A stretch of DNA of 64,000 nucleotides from Vicinamibacteria bacterium. Its GTDB lineage: Bacteria; Acidobacteriota; Vicinamibacteria; Fen-336; JAGNNV01. The position numbers and the translations under genes were made by a program. The notes under the pieces are model-generated. The model was given only the letters and a program-made list of their open reading frames with translations. It did not search any database and had not been told where the DNA came from. Shown one piece after another: positions 21,899 through 30,854 of this stretch (its first letter is position 1; each line of letters opens with the position of its first letter). The DNA is taken from positions 1 through 64,000 of the forward strand of contig JAIBCN010000142.1 in assembly GCA_019694155.1 (NCBI GenBank). Direction: 5' to 3'.

Positions 21899-22540
21899 TC
21901 AGGCGCTTACGGCTTCCTTCGCCCCGACCTTGTTGCCCCACCACCAGACGATCGGAACGAGGATCACCATCGACAAGGCCACGGGTGTGACGCCTGGAGG
22001 CGGGGGGCCAACCACGTTGGCGACGTAAGTCGCCCCGAGCACCGCGATCAGGATCCAGAAGCCGACCGACATCCTGCGTCCGTACGCGTAGAACAGCACG
22101 GCTCCCGCGTACATGAGCCCCTCCACCAACACGGTGAGCGGGACCGAGTGCCACATGCCTAGGCCCAGCTTGAGATCAGACCAGGGCAGCACCGGCATGT
22201 CCGGGCGATGGGTGATGAAGTCGAGGAACCAGTGGGAGACCGCGAGCCCCGCGATCATCGCGGCAGCCCGGCCGCCGCCCCCGATCGCCCGATAGAGGCC
22301 CGCGAGCACGAATCCCGCGAGTGCGGTCATGAGCAGGCTGTGTGACCACGGATAGGAGTCGAAGCGCAGAGGCGTCATCGCGGTATCGCCCGGCACGATC
22401 GACACGGTTTCGGCGCCGGTGAGCAGAAGGTACGGCCAGATGGCGTCAGGGAGCTGTGAAGCCAGAAGGGCGGTGCCGAGCGCCAGGCGCTTCTCGACCC
22501 GGCTCGCCACCAGTCCCATGGCGAAGTGTCCGATGAACAT
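21899..22540 (-). CDS. Membrane-bound metal-dependent hydrolase-like protein (DUF457/YdjM-type)
   Basis: A 213-residue protein with five or so hydrophobic helices. It starts MFIGHFAMGLVAS, has LLASQLPDAIWP and YPWSHSLLMTAL, and later AVSHWFLDFITHRPDMP. This His/Asp pattern (H..P D, HS, HW..D..H) is the signature of the YdjM/DUF457 inner-membrane putative hydrolases. No substrate is known for most members. It converges on the decarboxylase gene. Confidence 0.75.
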   Translation of the reverse strand: MFIGHFAMGLVASRVEKRLALGTALLASQLPDAIWPYLLLTGAETVSIVPGDTAMTPLRFDSYPWSHSLLMTALAGFVLAGLYRAIGGGGRAAAMIAGLAVSHWFLDFITHRPDMPVLPWSDLKLGLGMWHSVPLTVLVEGLMYAGAVLFYAYGRRMSVGFWILIAVLGATYVANVVGPPPPGVTPVALSMVILVPIVWWWGNKVGAKEAVSA

Positions 22541-22564
22541 GCGGGCGTTTTATCACGCCCGGCT

Positions 22565-23632
22565 TCAGGGCAGCGGTTTCTTCCTCAGGGCTTCGGGGGC
22601 GCGCTCGCGGTCGAGTGGCGCGACCGTGAGCGTCCACTGGAGAGGCATCGACGCCGGCGCGTAGCAGACGACGTCGCTGCACACCTGGTACTCGAGCGTT
22701 CCGCTGAGGTCGATCTCCGTCATCTGGATGACCGGAGAGGGTGTTCCCCCTGGCCCGCGATTTGGGCCAAGGGCCGTCACATCCTGAAGGACCCGGAAAT
22801 GACCGGCGAACACCGGCACCGTCTCCTTGAGGGGAGCGAAGGTGTAGGGTCGCGACTCGGGATAGCGGACCTCGTGAGCGGTGACGAACGGGTTTTCCGC
22901 CAGACGGAAGTTCAAGGGGCGATACCCTTTTACCCCCGGAGCGTAGGCGTGCATTTTCGGACCCATGGTGAAGTCGAGAACGAGCGTCACCCTCCGGCCG
23001 GGCGCCACGTCCGTGTTGCTCACCGAGGCGCGGAGCACGAACTGGTCGGTGACGATTTCTTTCACCGGCCCCGCGCCCGGCTCACCCAGGGAGACGAGCA
23101 GGCTCGCCGCGGTGCGGCGCTCCTGGTACTCCTTGTCGAAATGCCGGCTCACGATCATGCCCGACGCATCGGTGACGAACGTGCCGGGGAAGGGAACACC
23201 GTGCGCCATGTGTCCCTTGGGATAGTCGACTTCGTTCAGCAGGCCGAAGGCCCGGATGACCTTCGAATCGGGGTCGGAGAGAAGGGGGAACGTGATGCCC
23301 TTGCGGGTCGCGAAGTTCTTCAGCACTTCGACGGAGTCGTAGCTGAGGGCCGCGACCTCGAGACCGCGCTTCCGGAACCGTTTCACCTGGCTTTCCATCT
23401 CCACGAGCTGGGCCTTGCAGTAGGGGCACCAGTCCGCCGAACGGAAGAACACGAGGACGAGACCCTTCGGACCCGAGAGCGACGCGAAAGTCCGTGAGCG
23501 TCCCGACTGGTCGCGTGCTTCGAAGGCGGGGAGCCTCTGTCCGGCCTGCGGCCCGAGTTCCACGGGATCGGGCCGTGGGGGCGGGGCCGCCTGGGCCAGA
23601 GCCGCAACGAGGATGAGTGAAGAGAGCAGCAT
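22565..23632 (-). CDS. Secreted redoxin domain fused to a DsbD N-terminal-like domain
   Basis: A 355-residue protein with a signal peptide (LLSSLILVAALAQAAPPP). Residues about 30-190 are a peroxiredoxin/AlkA-type thioredoxin fold with FFRSADWCPYCKAQLVEME and a later FVTDASGMI. From about 200 a beta-rich domain reads like the DsbD alpha domain (FTMGPKMHAYAPGVKGY; LEYQVCSDVVCYAPAS, with two Cys). One chain could therefore couple a periplasmic thiol reductase with its electron-receiving domain, but no transmembrane DsbD beta domain is present. ATG 23632 is preferred over GTG 23653, which lacks a ribosome site. Confidence 0.82.
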   Translation of the reverse strand: MLLSSLILVAALAQAAPPPRPDPVELGPQAGQRLPAFEARDQSGRSRTFASLSGPKGLVLVFFRSADWCPYCKAQLVEMESQVKRFRKRGLEVAALSYDSVEVLKNFATRKGITFPLLSDPDSKVIRAFGLLNEVDYPKGHMAHGVPFPGTFVTDASGMIVSRHFDKEYQERRTAASLLVSLGEPGAGPVKEIVTDQFVLRASVSNTDVAPGRRVTLVLDFTMGPKMHAYAPGVKGYRPLNFRLAENPFVTAHEVRYPESRPYTFAPLKETVPVFAGHFRVLQDVTALGPNRGPGGTPSPVIQMTEIDLSGTLEYQVCSDVVCYAPASMPLQWTLTVAPLDRERAPEALRKKPLP

Positions 23633-23792
23633 GCGTGGCGGTGTCCTTTGCACGACTGGGATGATGCGTCCGCCCCCGAGGTTACACGCGCTCCCCGCGA
23701 GGCCTCCGGCGCTAAACCCGAGCGGCGTCCCGAAGGTACAGTTGCGCGAACCTCAACCAGTCGTACTCAATCACTCTCAAGGAGAACACCTC

Positions 23793-24215
23793 ATGGCGGT
23801 TTCGAAGGCATCGGCGAAGTGGACGGGAACTCTCAAGGAAGGCAGCGGATCGATGAAGGGGGCTTCAGGCCACTTCGATGCGCCCTTCACGTTCGTTTCC
23901 CGGTTCGAGGGCGCGGCCACCGGCACGAATCCGGAGGAACTCATCGGCGCCGCCCAGGCCGGATGCTTCTCGATGTTCCTGGCCGCGCAGCTGACGAACG
24001 CCGGCCATCCGCCGACGAGCATCGAGACTTCGGCGACGGTTCACCTGGGCGCCGGTCCAACCATCACCAAGATCGAGCTCGAGACCGTGGCCGTGGTGCC
24101 CGGCGTAAGCGCGGAGGTCTTCCACGAGAAGGTGGATTTCTCCAAGAAGAACTGCCCGGTTTCGAAGGCCCTGGCGAGCGTCCCGGAAGTGACCTTCTCC
24201 GCGACCCTCAGGTAG
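23793..24215 (+). CDS. OsmC family peroxiredoxin
   Basis: A 140-residue OsmC/Ohr-family protein, a thiol-based reductase of organic hydroperoxides in the cytosol. The two redox cysteines are in AAQAGCFSMFLA (about residue 55) and KKNCPVSKAL (about residue 119), at normal spacing. ATG 23793 follows GGAG by 8 bases. The gene ends 8 bases inside the convergent CDF transporter gene. The neighbouring redoxin fusion suggests a small oxidative-stress cluster. Confidence 0.93.
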   Translation: MAVSKASAKWTGTLKEGSGSMKGASGHFDAPFTFVSRFEGAATGTNPEELIGAAQAGCFSMFLAAQLTNAGHPPTSIETSATVHLGAGPTITKIELETVAVVPGVSAEVFHEKVDFSKKNCPVSKALASVPEVTFSATLR

Positions 24216-25152
24216 TCCGGCCGCTCGAGGCTCTCGGCCTCAGGGGCAGGGGAGCCTCGGCCTCGAGCACGGCCTCCGGTTGCACCGTGCAGTGCTCGAT
24301 GCCGTGGTTCCGGGCCACGCGTTCCGACACCTCCCGGGCCACGCCCGTGCCGTGAGACTGCCCGTCGAGGACGACGTGCACCGTCACCACCGGGAATCCG
24401 TCGGAGATGGTCCACACGTGAAGATCGTGGAGGTCGCGGACCCCCGGCGTCGCCCGGATGGTGGCCTCGATGTCGGCGGCGGACACCCCGGAGGGGGCCT
24501 GCTCCATGAGAATGGCCGCCGATTCGCGGATCAGCTTTGAGGCGCCCCACAGGATGAGCACGGAGATGAGGATCGACGCCGCGGCGTCCGCCTGAGGCCA
24601 ATCGAACTTCAAGACGGCGATCGAAGCCGCGATGGCTGCCACCGATCCCGCGGCGTCGGCCATGACATGGGCGAGCGCCGCCCGCACGTTGATGGAGGCC
24701 TGCGCTTCCCGCATCAGGACCGCGCCTGAAGCGATGTTCACAATGAGCCCCATGGTGGCGGTAGCGAGCATCCAGTCGCCGTGCACCTCGTGGGGCGTGC
24801 GCAGTCGGCTCATCGCCTCGAGGATGATGCCGATCGAAGCGGTGAAAAGCGCGCCCCCGCTGATGGCCGCCGCGAGCACCTCGGCGCGCCGGTAGCCGAA
24901 GGTGTGGGACGCGGTTCGCGGCCGCGCGGCCAGGCGCTGAGCAAACGCCGCGAGGGCCAGGGCCCCGGAATCCACGAGCATGTGCGCGGCGTCCGAGACG
25001 AGGGCCAGGGAGCCCGCGAGGGCGCCGACCACCACCTCGACGAAGGCGAAGGCGAGAGTGAGGACGAGGGCCCGGGTGAGAGCGGCTGCTGCCCCGTGCA
25101 CGTGTCCGTGTGAATGATCGTGACCGCCCCCGTGCGCGTGGTCGTGAGACAT
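24208..25152 (-). CDS. Cation diffusion facilitator (CzcD/ZitB-type) metal efflux protein
   Basis: A 314-residue inner-membrane antiporter for divalent metals. It begins with a His-rich metal-sensing tail (SHDHAHGGGHDHSHGHVHG). Six hydrophobic helices follow, with the transport-site motifs LVSDAAHMLVDSGAL in helix 2 and ALAHVMADAAGS in helix 5 (HxxxD). The C-terminal cytosolic domain shows DLHDLHVWTISDGFPVVTVH. ATG 25152 gives the standard MSHDH start. Zinc is the usual substrate of this subfamily, but the metal is not certain from sequence. Confidence 0.93.
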   Translation of the reverse strand: MSHDHAHGGGHDHSHGHVHGAAAALTRALVLTLAFAFVEVVVGALAGSLALVSDAAHMLVDSGALALAAFAQRLAARPRTASHTFGYRRAEVLAAAISGGALFTASIGIILEAMSRLRTPHEVHGDWMLATATMGLIVNIASGAVLMREAQASINVRAALAHVMADAAGSVAAIAASIAVLKFDWPQADAAASILISVLILWGASKLIRESAAILMEQAPSGVSAADIEATIRATPGVRDLHDLHVWTISDGFPVVTVHVVLDGQSHGTGVAREVSERVARNHGIEHCTVQPEAVLEAEAPLPLRPRASSGRTT

Positions 25153-25561
25153 GGCTGATGGCCCAGAGCCTAAGGGCAAACGCCGCCCGCCGTGGGTGCG
25201 TTCCGCGAAAGAGGCCCGCGACGTTCGTTGCAGTCGAACGCGTTCATGCGCTTGGATGCGGCGTCCGCGACTTCCAGAAAATATTTTCGTCCACCGAAGC
25301 CGAACGCGTCATGTACGCGCTTGAACGCCGTCGCCTTCATCCGGCGGAGTTTCATCGCGACGGGCGGGCGAACGCGGCCATGTGTGCGCGAAGCCCCATT
25401 CAACCGCGTGAAGCGCGCCTCCGGGCTCCTTGAAGAGACGCGTTCGGCGAGGGCGCGAGCCGCACAACCTTTCCATTTCGGCCGGCGTCTATCCCTGCAA
25501 GTGCGCTCCGAAGGAGCGTCAGGCGAGACGTGAAGCGACGTGTCACCGGAGGGCGCGGCTC
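25153..25561. other. Intergenic stretch without a supported gene
   Basis: About 410 bases between the divergent CDF and HELQH genes. A 77-codon minus-strand frame (25170-25403) is open but has only moderate third-position GC and no recognisable family, so it is not called. A short perfect hairpin (GCTCC-GAA-GGAGC, around 25505-25518) lies upstream of the HELQH gene. GGAGG about 11 bases before ATG 25562 fits a ribosome site. Confidence 0.5.
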
Positions 25562-26113
25562 ATGCGAAAGGCACTCATCGTCGGTCTTCTCACCCTGTCG
25601 GTCGCGTCGTCGGCCGCCGCCGACCAGGACACGCTGCCGCCATGGACTCATCTTCGCCCCCTGAGTCCGAGCGCCATCGATCTGGTGTGGGAATCCATGT
25701 CGCGATCCTCGATCGTCGAGGATCTGCTGCGGCAGCTCGAGGAGACCGGCGTGGTCGTCTATCTGACCGACAGCATGCCCGGCGCGGTCGCGGGGCCCGT
25801 CTCCCATCTTGTGTACCTTTCGAACGACGAGACCACGAGATACCTGCTCGTCCGCATCGATCGCTGGCGTTCGACGCCCTTCGAGCGCATCGCTCTTCTC
25901 GCGCACGAACTTCAGCACGCGCTCGAAGTGGCGGCGGCCCCCGAGGTGAGGGACGCGCAGGGCCTCGCGAAGCTGTATCGGCGCATCGGCTGGGAAAACC
26001 AGAAGGACAAGTTCGAGACGGAGGCCGCGCAGATGGTCGGGGCGCAGGTCAGGAAGCAGCTCACGAAGGGCCCGGATCGCCGCCGTGCCGCCCTGTCCGT
26101 GGCGACTCCCTAA
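25562..26113 (+). CDS. Secreted HExxH-type metalloprotease-like protein
   Basis: A 183-residue protein with a signal peptide (KALIVGLLTLSVASSAAAD). Near residue 115 it has ALLAHELQHALEVA, a HExxH zinc motif (HELQH) with a following Glu, in a helix typical of minimal zincin-like domains. No other domain is visible and no family name is certain. Its end lies 13 bases from the end of the convergent trypsin-like gene, and it may act in the same compartment as that protease. Confidence 0.65.
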   Translation: MRKALIVGLLTLSVASSAAADQDTLPPWTHLRPLSPSAIDLVWESMSRSSIVEDLLRQLEETGVVVYLTDSMPGAVAGPVSHLVYLSNDETTRYLLVRIDRWRSTPFERIALLAHELQHALEVAAAPEVRDAQGLAKLYRRIGWENQKDKFETEAAQMVGAQVRKQLTKGPDRRRAALSVATP

Positions 26114-26126
26114 GACGGCCGAGCGG

Positions 26127-26855
26127 TCACCCGGCGGGCGGGGGAGCGAAGCGCTGGCCTGGCCTTGCCCGCCTCCGGGGTTCTCGACTCCTGTTCCGCC
26201 CTGTCTTGCCGATCTGGAGCAGTATCTGGGGCCCGGCGTACTTCTCATCTTCGCCCATCTCGCAGCGGTCGAAGCCACAGCGCGGCAGGGAAGCTTCGCA
26301 GTACGACGCGACTCCGCCGTACGACTTCGTGGAGATCACTCCGATCAGTTCCTTCGATGCCTTCAGGACCGCGGCGCCGCTGTCCGTCTCCACCACGCTC
26401 TGTCCGGACGCGGACAAGGTCGCGCGCCCCGCGCATTGCTGGCACCAGGAGTCGCCCTCGCAACGGCGGTTGAACTCGCCCATCTCGGCGAGAACGGACG
26501 GATGAACCTCAAGCTCGACGGGGACGTCTTTGCGGGTGACCACGAGCCACTTCGGAGGTCCCTTCCCGATCTTCTGCGCTTCGATCTTTCGGGGAGGAGC
26601 CGGCACGAATACGACGGCATAGTCCTGGGAGGAGAGCGATGTCACGAAGGAACCCTCGCCTCCCTGCAGCTTCAAGGCGCTGTGTGCGGCCGTCGTGATG
26701 CTGTGGATGTTGCCCACGCAGTGACTCGCGGTGGCGACGGCGAACTCCGTCGGACTCGTTCGAATGACGGAGCCATGGCACGTGAGCGATGGGCGGGCGG
26801 TGGCGAAGGTGACGAACCATGCGGGCGCCGCCGCGAGGACGAGGAGCGCGTTCAC
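26127..26855 (-). CDS. Exported trypsin-like serine protease
   Basis: A 242-residue protein from GTG 26855, which overlaps the stop of the upstream gene as GTGA; ATG 26882 is the longer alternative. A hydrophobic export segment (ALLVLAAAPAWFVTFATA) leads into a chymotrypsin fold: catalytic His in ATASHCVG (about 45), Asp in SSQDYAVV (about 78), Ser in VVETDSGAAVL (about 159), the last replacing the usual GDSGGP. Several cysteines (CEGDSWCQQC) suggest disulfides or metal. The basic C-terminal tail is probably disordered. Context makes it a partner protease of the CHAT protein. Confidence 0.72.
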   Translation of the reverse strand: MNALLVLAAAPAWFVTFATARPSLTCHGSVIRTSPTEFAVATASHCVGNIHSITTAAHSALKLQGGEGSFVTSLSSQDYAVVFVPAPPRKIEAQKIGKGPPKWLVVTRKDVPVELEVHPSVLAEMGEFNRRCEGDSWCQQCAGRATLSASGQSVVETDSGAAVLKASKELIGVISTKSYGGVASYCEASLPRCGFDRCEMGEDEKYAGPQILLQIGKTGRNRSREPRRRARPGQRFAPPPAG

Positions 26856-27703
26856 TGCTCGACCCAGATCGCCGTGACGCAAGGGTGGTCGTCGGTCGCG
26901 AGCATCTTGTCCATCCAGAGGCGGAGGTTCCCCGGGGTGAGGAGGGGAACGTATTCGCTCAGTTCCTCCGGGGCGCCCGTGCCCGCCACGCAGTTCGAGG
27001 AGAACACGACCGACATCGAGCGCTCGCCCTCGTTGGGGCCGAAGGGGAGGTCCAGTCGCTCGGCGCCCTTCGCGACCTTGATCAGGACCTGTGGCTGGCT
27101 CGCCTGGGCGACCAGAGCCTGACGATCCGCCACGAACTGATTCGATATCGTGGTCTTCGCTCCCGCTCCCTCTTGGACGGAGAGGTCGTAGATGGGGTCG
27201 CGCTCGCCCTCCCTGAGGAAGGGGATCCCCACGAGACGTCCACCCGGCAGCCAGACGGTGCCGCGGGCGCGGCCCGCGTCCACCCTGCGATTCGGGTTGT
27301 ACTCCTGCGCCAGGGTCTTCAGATCTACGGAGTTCATCAGATCGTGCCAGTCGGGCGGAAGGGCGGAGGGATGGCCCGGACTAGCGGTCTTGGTGAACAC
27401 CACGGGCCCCCGGGGCACGACGCCCTGCGGCCCCATGTCGACCTCGGCCCCAATCAAGGAGACTTCGAGCAGGTAGTGTCCGCCGGGGGCCGGGATTGTA
27501 CGGAGGCCGAAGGCGGCTATCGCCTCGGGCGTCGCGAAAGAGGCGGGGTTGCGCAGGCCCTCCATCGGCACGTAGAGGAAGGGCGTGTGCTTGTCGCTGA
27601 GGCCGGGCGAGAACAGCGCGACGCCCCGGTAGCCCGCGCCGCCGTCCTTGAAGACGTGGACCAGCGTGATACCGGAGAACTCCATCGTGAATTGCCAGCT
27701 CAT
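26852..27703 (-). CDS. Unknown protein between CHAT and trypsin-like genes
   Basis: A 283-residue protein from ATG 27703, preceded by a GGAG site. No signal peptide, membrane helix or known motif is seen. It is beta-rich at the start (FSGITLVHVFKDGGAGYRG; YLLEVSLIGAEV) and at the end (SMSVVFSSNCVAGTG, CVTAIWVEQ). The gene starts 31 bases after the CHAT stop and its TGA overlaps the protease GTG. It could be a substrate, adaptor or inhibitor in this operon; that is inference from position only. Confidence 0.6.
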   Translation of the reverse strand: MSWQFTMEFSGITLVHVFKDGGAGYRGVALFSPGLSDKHTPFLYVPMEGLRNPASFATPEAIAAFGLRTIPAPGGHYLLEVSLIGAEVDMGPQGVVPRGPVVFTKTASPGHPSALPPDWHDLMNSVDLKTLAQEYNPNRRVDAGRARGTVWLPGGRLVGIPFLREGERDPIYDLSVQEGAGAKTTISNQFVADRQALVAQASQPQVLIKVAKGAERLDLPFGPNEGERSMSVVFSSNCVAGTGAPEELSEYVPLLTPGNLRLWMDKMLATDDHPCVTAIWVEQ

Positions 27704-27734
27704 TCTGTTGAAGCTCCTCTTTCGGAGTGTGATG

Positions 27735-30700
27735 TCAGTGTCGGGACGATGAGGGGGAAGCGCTGGCCTCCGGCCGCGCGAACTCCGTGACCGCGAGCGC
27801 ATCGGCGACCGCGAGGTCCTCGGAGGTGAGAGAGGCGTCGTTTCGCAGCCGAGCGAGGGCCCGGGAGGGAGAGCCCTCTGATTCGAGGTATTCGAAGAAT
27901 CGCGGCATGAGCCGCCCCATCGCGTCGTCGGGGACCGGCCACAGCGTGCCGACCACGCTCCGCGCGCCGGCGGCGAGGAACGCCCCCGCGAGGGTCATCG
28001 ACCCCACGTCGCCGGCCTCCGCGGTGGAGCAGCCGGCGAGCACCGCCAGCCTGAGGCCCCTCAGATCCAGAGAACGGACCCGCCTTATGGTGAGGAACGA
28101 AGGACGGTTGGACGAATCAACGAGGACGAGGCTCGAATCGAAGGGCCGCGAGGCGTTGACGAGCGCGTGGCCCGAGAAGTAGAAGAAGTCCGCCTTTGGA
28201 AGGAGAGAGAGGATTCTCTCCGTGGTGGCCTCTTCGCCGCTCAGAAGGCGGGCGCGCAGCTGCCTGGCCAGCGTCGCGGCCTCGATCGACGCCCGTGGCA
28301 GCTTCGGGAACTCGGGGCCGTCCGGAGAGGCCGTGACGATCAGGGGAGAGCGCCAGGGGGCGGGCGGAGCGGGGGGCGCCGATTCAGGCGCTGGAGCGTA
28401 GGTAAGAGCCGCGCGAGCGCCGAGCCTGATGCCGTCGCTCAGCGGAAGGGCGGCGAAAGGGACTCGCGCGAGGTCTTCGGTAACGGTGAGAGTCAGCGCG
28501 CGCGCCTTCGCGATCTCCGATTCCCAGGGCCCGAGGAGGACGGCGGCGAGCCTCCGCCCTTCGGCCTCGCCCGGAAGACCATTGCGCCGCGCGGCCACGA
28601 AGGCGCCCACCAGTTCCCGCCTGCGATCCGCGTCGATCGGCGCCGCGCGAAATCGCGACCTGCCTCCGCACACGAGCCATGAGAGCAGGCTCTTCGAGGC
28701 CGGGATGAAGGCGAGCGAACATCCGGTCGCGCCGCCCCCCGGCAAGGCCCCGGATCGGACGTTGCTCGTGGCCGCCCAGTAGCGGACCGCCAGATCCGCG
28801 ACTCGGGCCTGCTCCGCATCTCCGCGACCGGCTGCGATCTCCGCGAGCGCCGCGTAGGCGGGCCGGATCTGGTCGGAGCCGGCGTCGGACAACTCAGGAT
28901 CGTCCGGTCGTTTCGCCTCGTAGAGGGTCACCGCCTCGCCAAGCGCCTTCGTGGCGGGGTCGATGCGCCCTGCTCTCATGAGGGCCAGTCCGTGCGCGGT
29001 CATCAAAGGGATTTGACGGCCCCAGGAGCCCCGATTCCCCAACCACTGAAGCGCCTCTGCTACCAGCGCATCGTTTTCGGGCTCCACCGTGGCCCGCACG
29101 CGGAGCGCTTCTCCCGACATCCGCGCGCGAAGAAGAGGATCCTCGATCATCGAGGCCATGCGCGCGGCCGTGAGGGCCGCCTCCTTCGCCCCCGCGCGGT
29201 CGATCGTCCGGAGGGCCAGGGCCACGCCGTTCGCGGTGTCCGCGGCTGAGTCCTGCAGGCCCGCCGAGATCGCTCGCGCGTGGGCGGAGCGGTAGACCGC
29301 CGCCGCGGCGCGCGGCAGTCCCGAACGCACCAGGTCGTCGCCCACCACGGTCACCGAGAGCAGCGCGGAGCGCGGATTGAACAGACGCGGGGCGCGTTTG
29401 AGCGCTTCGAGACGCGCCTCCCAGTCCACCTCGGTGAGGCCGAGTTTTCCATGGGCTTCGCCCACCTGTTGTCCCGCGAACGCGGCCCACGAGGGCTCAC
29501 CGGCCTTCGCGAAGAGGCGCGCCGCCTCCCGGCGGTGCCGGATCGAAAGGTCGGGCTGGCCGCCACTGCTTGCGATGACGCTGCGCACATAGTGCGCGCG
29601 CCCGCAGAGGAACGGCTGGCGGGAGGCGTTGGCGGTCCCGAGAAGGCGGTCAAGCCGCTCGCGCGCTCGCGCACTGTCGCCGCGCTGAAGGTCCGTCACG
29701 GCCTGCCAGAGGTCGCGCCAGCCTCTGAGGTTCGGGGGCAGCCGCGGCGCGGTCTGAAGTCTGGCGAGAATGGTCTCGGCCTCGCCCCAGCGGTTGCTCT
29801 CGTGCAGCATCGCGACCTCGGACACGAGTCGGAGCGTCGCCCCGTCCGCTTCGGGCAGGACGGAGATCTGGCGGATGGCGTCGGGGACGTCGGGATCATC
29901 GAGGCTGCGGGCGAGGGCCGGCCCGAGGCGAGACAGCGCCTCCCGGCCTCGGGGCTCCGCTGCCGCCTTCAATCCGTTCGAGAAGAACCACGAGCGAACG
30001 CCCTCAGGCGATTCGCGCGCGAGAGCCTCGACCTCGGCGAGCGCGCCACGATCCACCGCTCGTGAGAGCCGCTCCAGGAAGCCCTCCCGGTCGATCCACT
30101 CGTCGGACTCCGCCCGGAGGCGCTCTGCCTCGATCACGGCGAGCCAGGCCGCGTCCTTCTCGGCGGCGCGCGCCTCGATCCAGGCCGACCGGGCATCCTC
30201 GTGAAGGTGCATCTGTTCGAGGGCGAGCGCGCGGTTCATGAGGGCCTCGGGCGAGGCCGGGGCCAGTTCGCGAGCGCGGAGGGCGTGCTCGAGCGCGCGC
30301 GGCGGGTCCGCCATCCTTCCCGTTTTCTCCGCGCGGACGAGATACGCGGCGGCGAGATCGCTCGACAAGGCCGCGTCACCGGGAGCGGAGCGGGCGAGGC
30401 GCTCGAGGTTTTCGACCGCTTCGTCATAGCTGCCGAGAACCAGCTGCGCTGCGCTCAGGGCGCGCTGGTTTTCACGCGTGGGAACCTCTCTCGCTTCGGC
30501 CTCCAGGGCGGCGGCCGCCGAGAGGATCTCGACGTTGAAAGACGATGGGAGGCCGCGGCGGGTCTCGGTGAGGGAGCCGGGGCGGAAACCTCCTCCCAGG
30601 CGCGCGGCGAAGAGGCGATGCGCGCCCATCGCGTTCGTGAGGGGCAGGAGACGCCGTTCGTACGGGGTCAGGAAGAGACCCGCGCGAGCCGCGTAAGCCA

Positions 30701-30809
30701 TGAAGATCGAAGCGCCGAGCGCGCACACCCCGACCCAGGCTGCCGCGCGCCGAAGTCCAGGTCGTGGTCCCGCCCCTTGGGTAGTCACTCCTCGACAGTT
30801 TCCCACCAT
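27735..30809 (-). CDS. TPR-repeat CHAT domain (caspase-like) protease
   Basis: A 1024-residue protein. One hydrophobic segment near residues 25-45 (AAWVGVCALGASIFMAYAA) probably anchors it in the membrane. Residues about 90-700 are helical TPR-like repeats (YDEAVENLERLARSAPGDAA; ALEHALRARELAPASPEAL). From about 745 a CHAT domain follows with the catalytic His in FYFSGHALV (about 881) and Cys in VLAGCSTAEAG (about 924), then GAFLAAGARSVVGTLWPV. The dyad is intact, so it is probably an active cysteine protease. It lies 45 bases after a propeller histidine kinase gene and ahead of an unknown gene and a serine protease gene. Confidence 0.88.
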   Translation of the reverse strand: MVGNCRGVTTQGAGPRPGLRRAAAWVGVCALGASIFMAYAARAGLFLTPYERRLLPLTNAMGAHRLFAARLGGGFRPGSLTETRRGLPSSFNVEILSAAAALEAEAREVPTRENQRALSAAQLVLGSYDEAVENLERLARSAPGDAALSSDLAAAYLVRAEKTGRMADPPRALEHALRARELAPASPEALMNRALALEQMHLHEDARSAWIEARAAEKDAAWLAVIEAERLRAESDEWIDREGFLERLSRAVDRGALAEVEALARESPEGVRSWFFSNGLKAAAEPRGREALSRLGPALARSLDDPDVPDAIRQISVLPEADGATLRLVSEVAMLHESNRWGEAETILARLQTAPRLPPNLRGWRDLWQAVTDLQRGDSARARERLDRLLGTANASRQPFLCGRAHYVRSVIASSGGQPDLSIRHRREAARLFAKAGEPSWAAFAGQQVGEAHGKLGLTEVDWEARLEALKRAPRLFNPRSALLSVTVVGDDLVRSGLPRAAAAVYRSAHARAISAGLQDSAADTANGVALALRTIDRAGAKEAALTAARMASMIEDPLLRARMSGEALRVRATVEPENDALVAEALQWLGNRGSWGRQIPLMTAHGLALMRAGRIDPATKALGEAVTLYEAKRPDDPELSDAGSDQIRPAYAALAEIAAGRGDAEQARVADLAVRYWAATSNVRSGALPGGGATGCSLAFIPASKSLLSWLVCGGRSRFRAAPIDADRRRELVGAFVAARRNGLPGEAEGRRLAAVLLGPWESEIAKARALTLTVTEDLARVPFAALPLSDGIRLGARAALTYAPAPESAPPAPPAPWRSPLIVTASPDGPEFPKLPRASIEAATLARQLRARLLSGEEATTERILSLLPKADFFYFSGHALVNASRPFDSSLVLVDSSNRPSFLTIRRVRSLDLRGLRLAVLAGCSTAEAGDVGSMTLAGAFLAAGARSVVGTLWPVPDDAMGRLMPRFFEYLESEGSPSRALARLRNDASLTSEDLAVADALAVTEFARPEASASPSSSRH

Positions 30810-30854
30810 CGAGGGTCCGACAGCGCCTCGCTCACGCTCCGCAGTCCGGGTTCT

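Noticed and set aside
25170-25403. 77-codon minus-strand gene upstream of the CDF gene
   Set aside because: Moderate third-position GC, no clear ribosome site and no family; kept only as a note in the intergenic entry.
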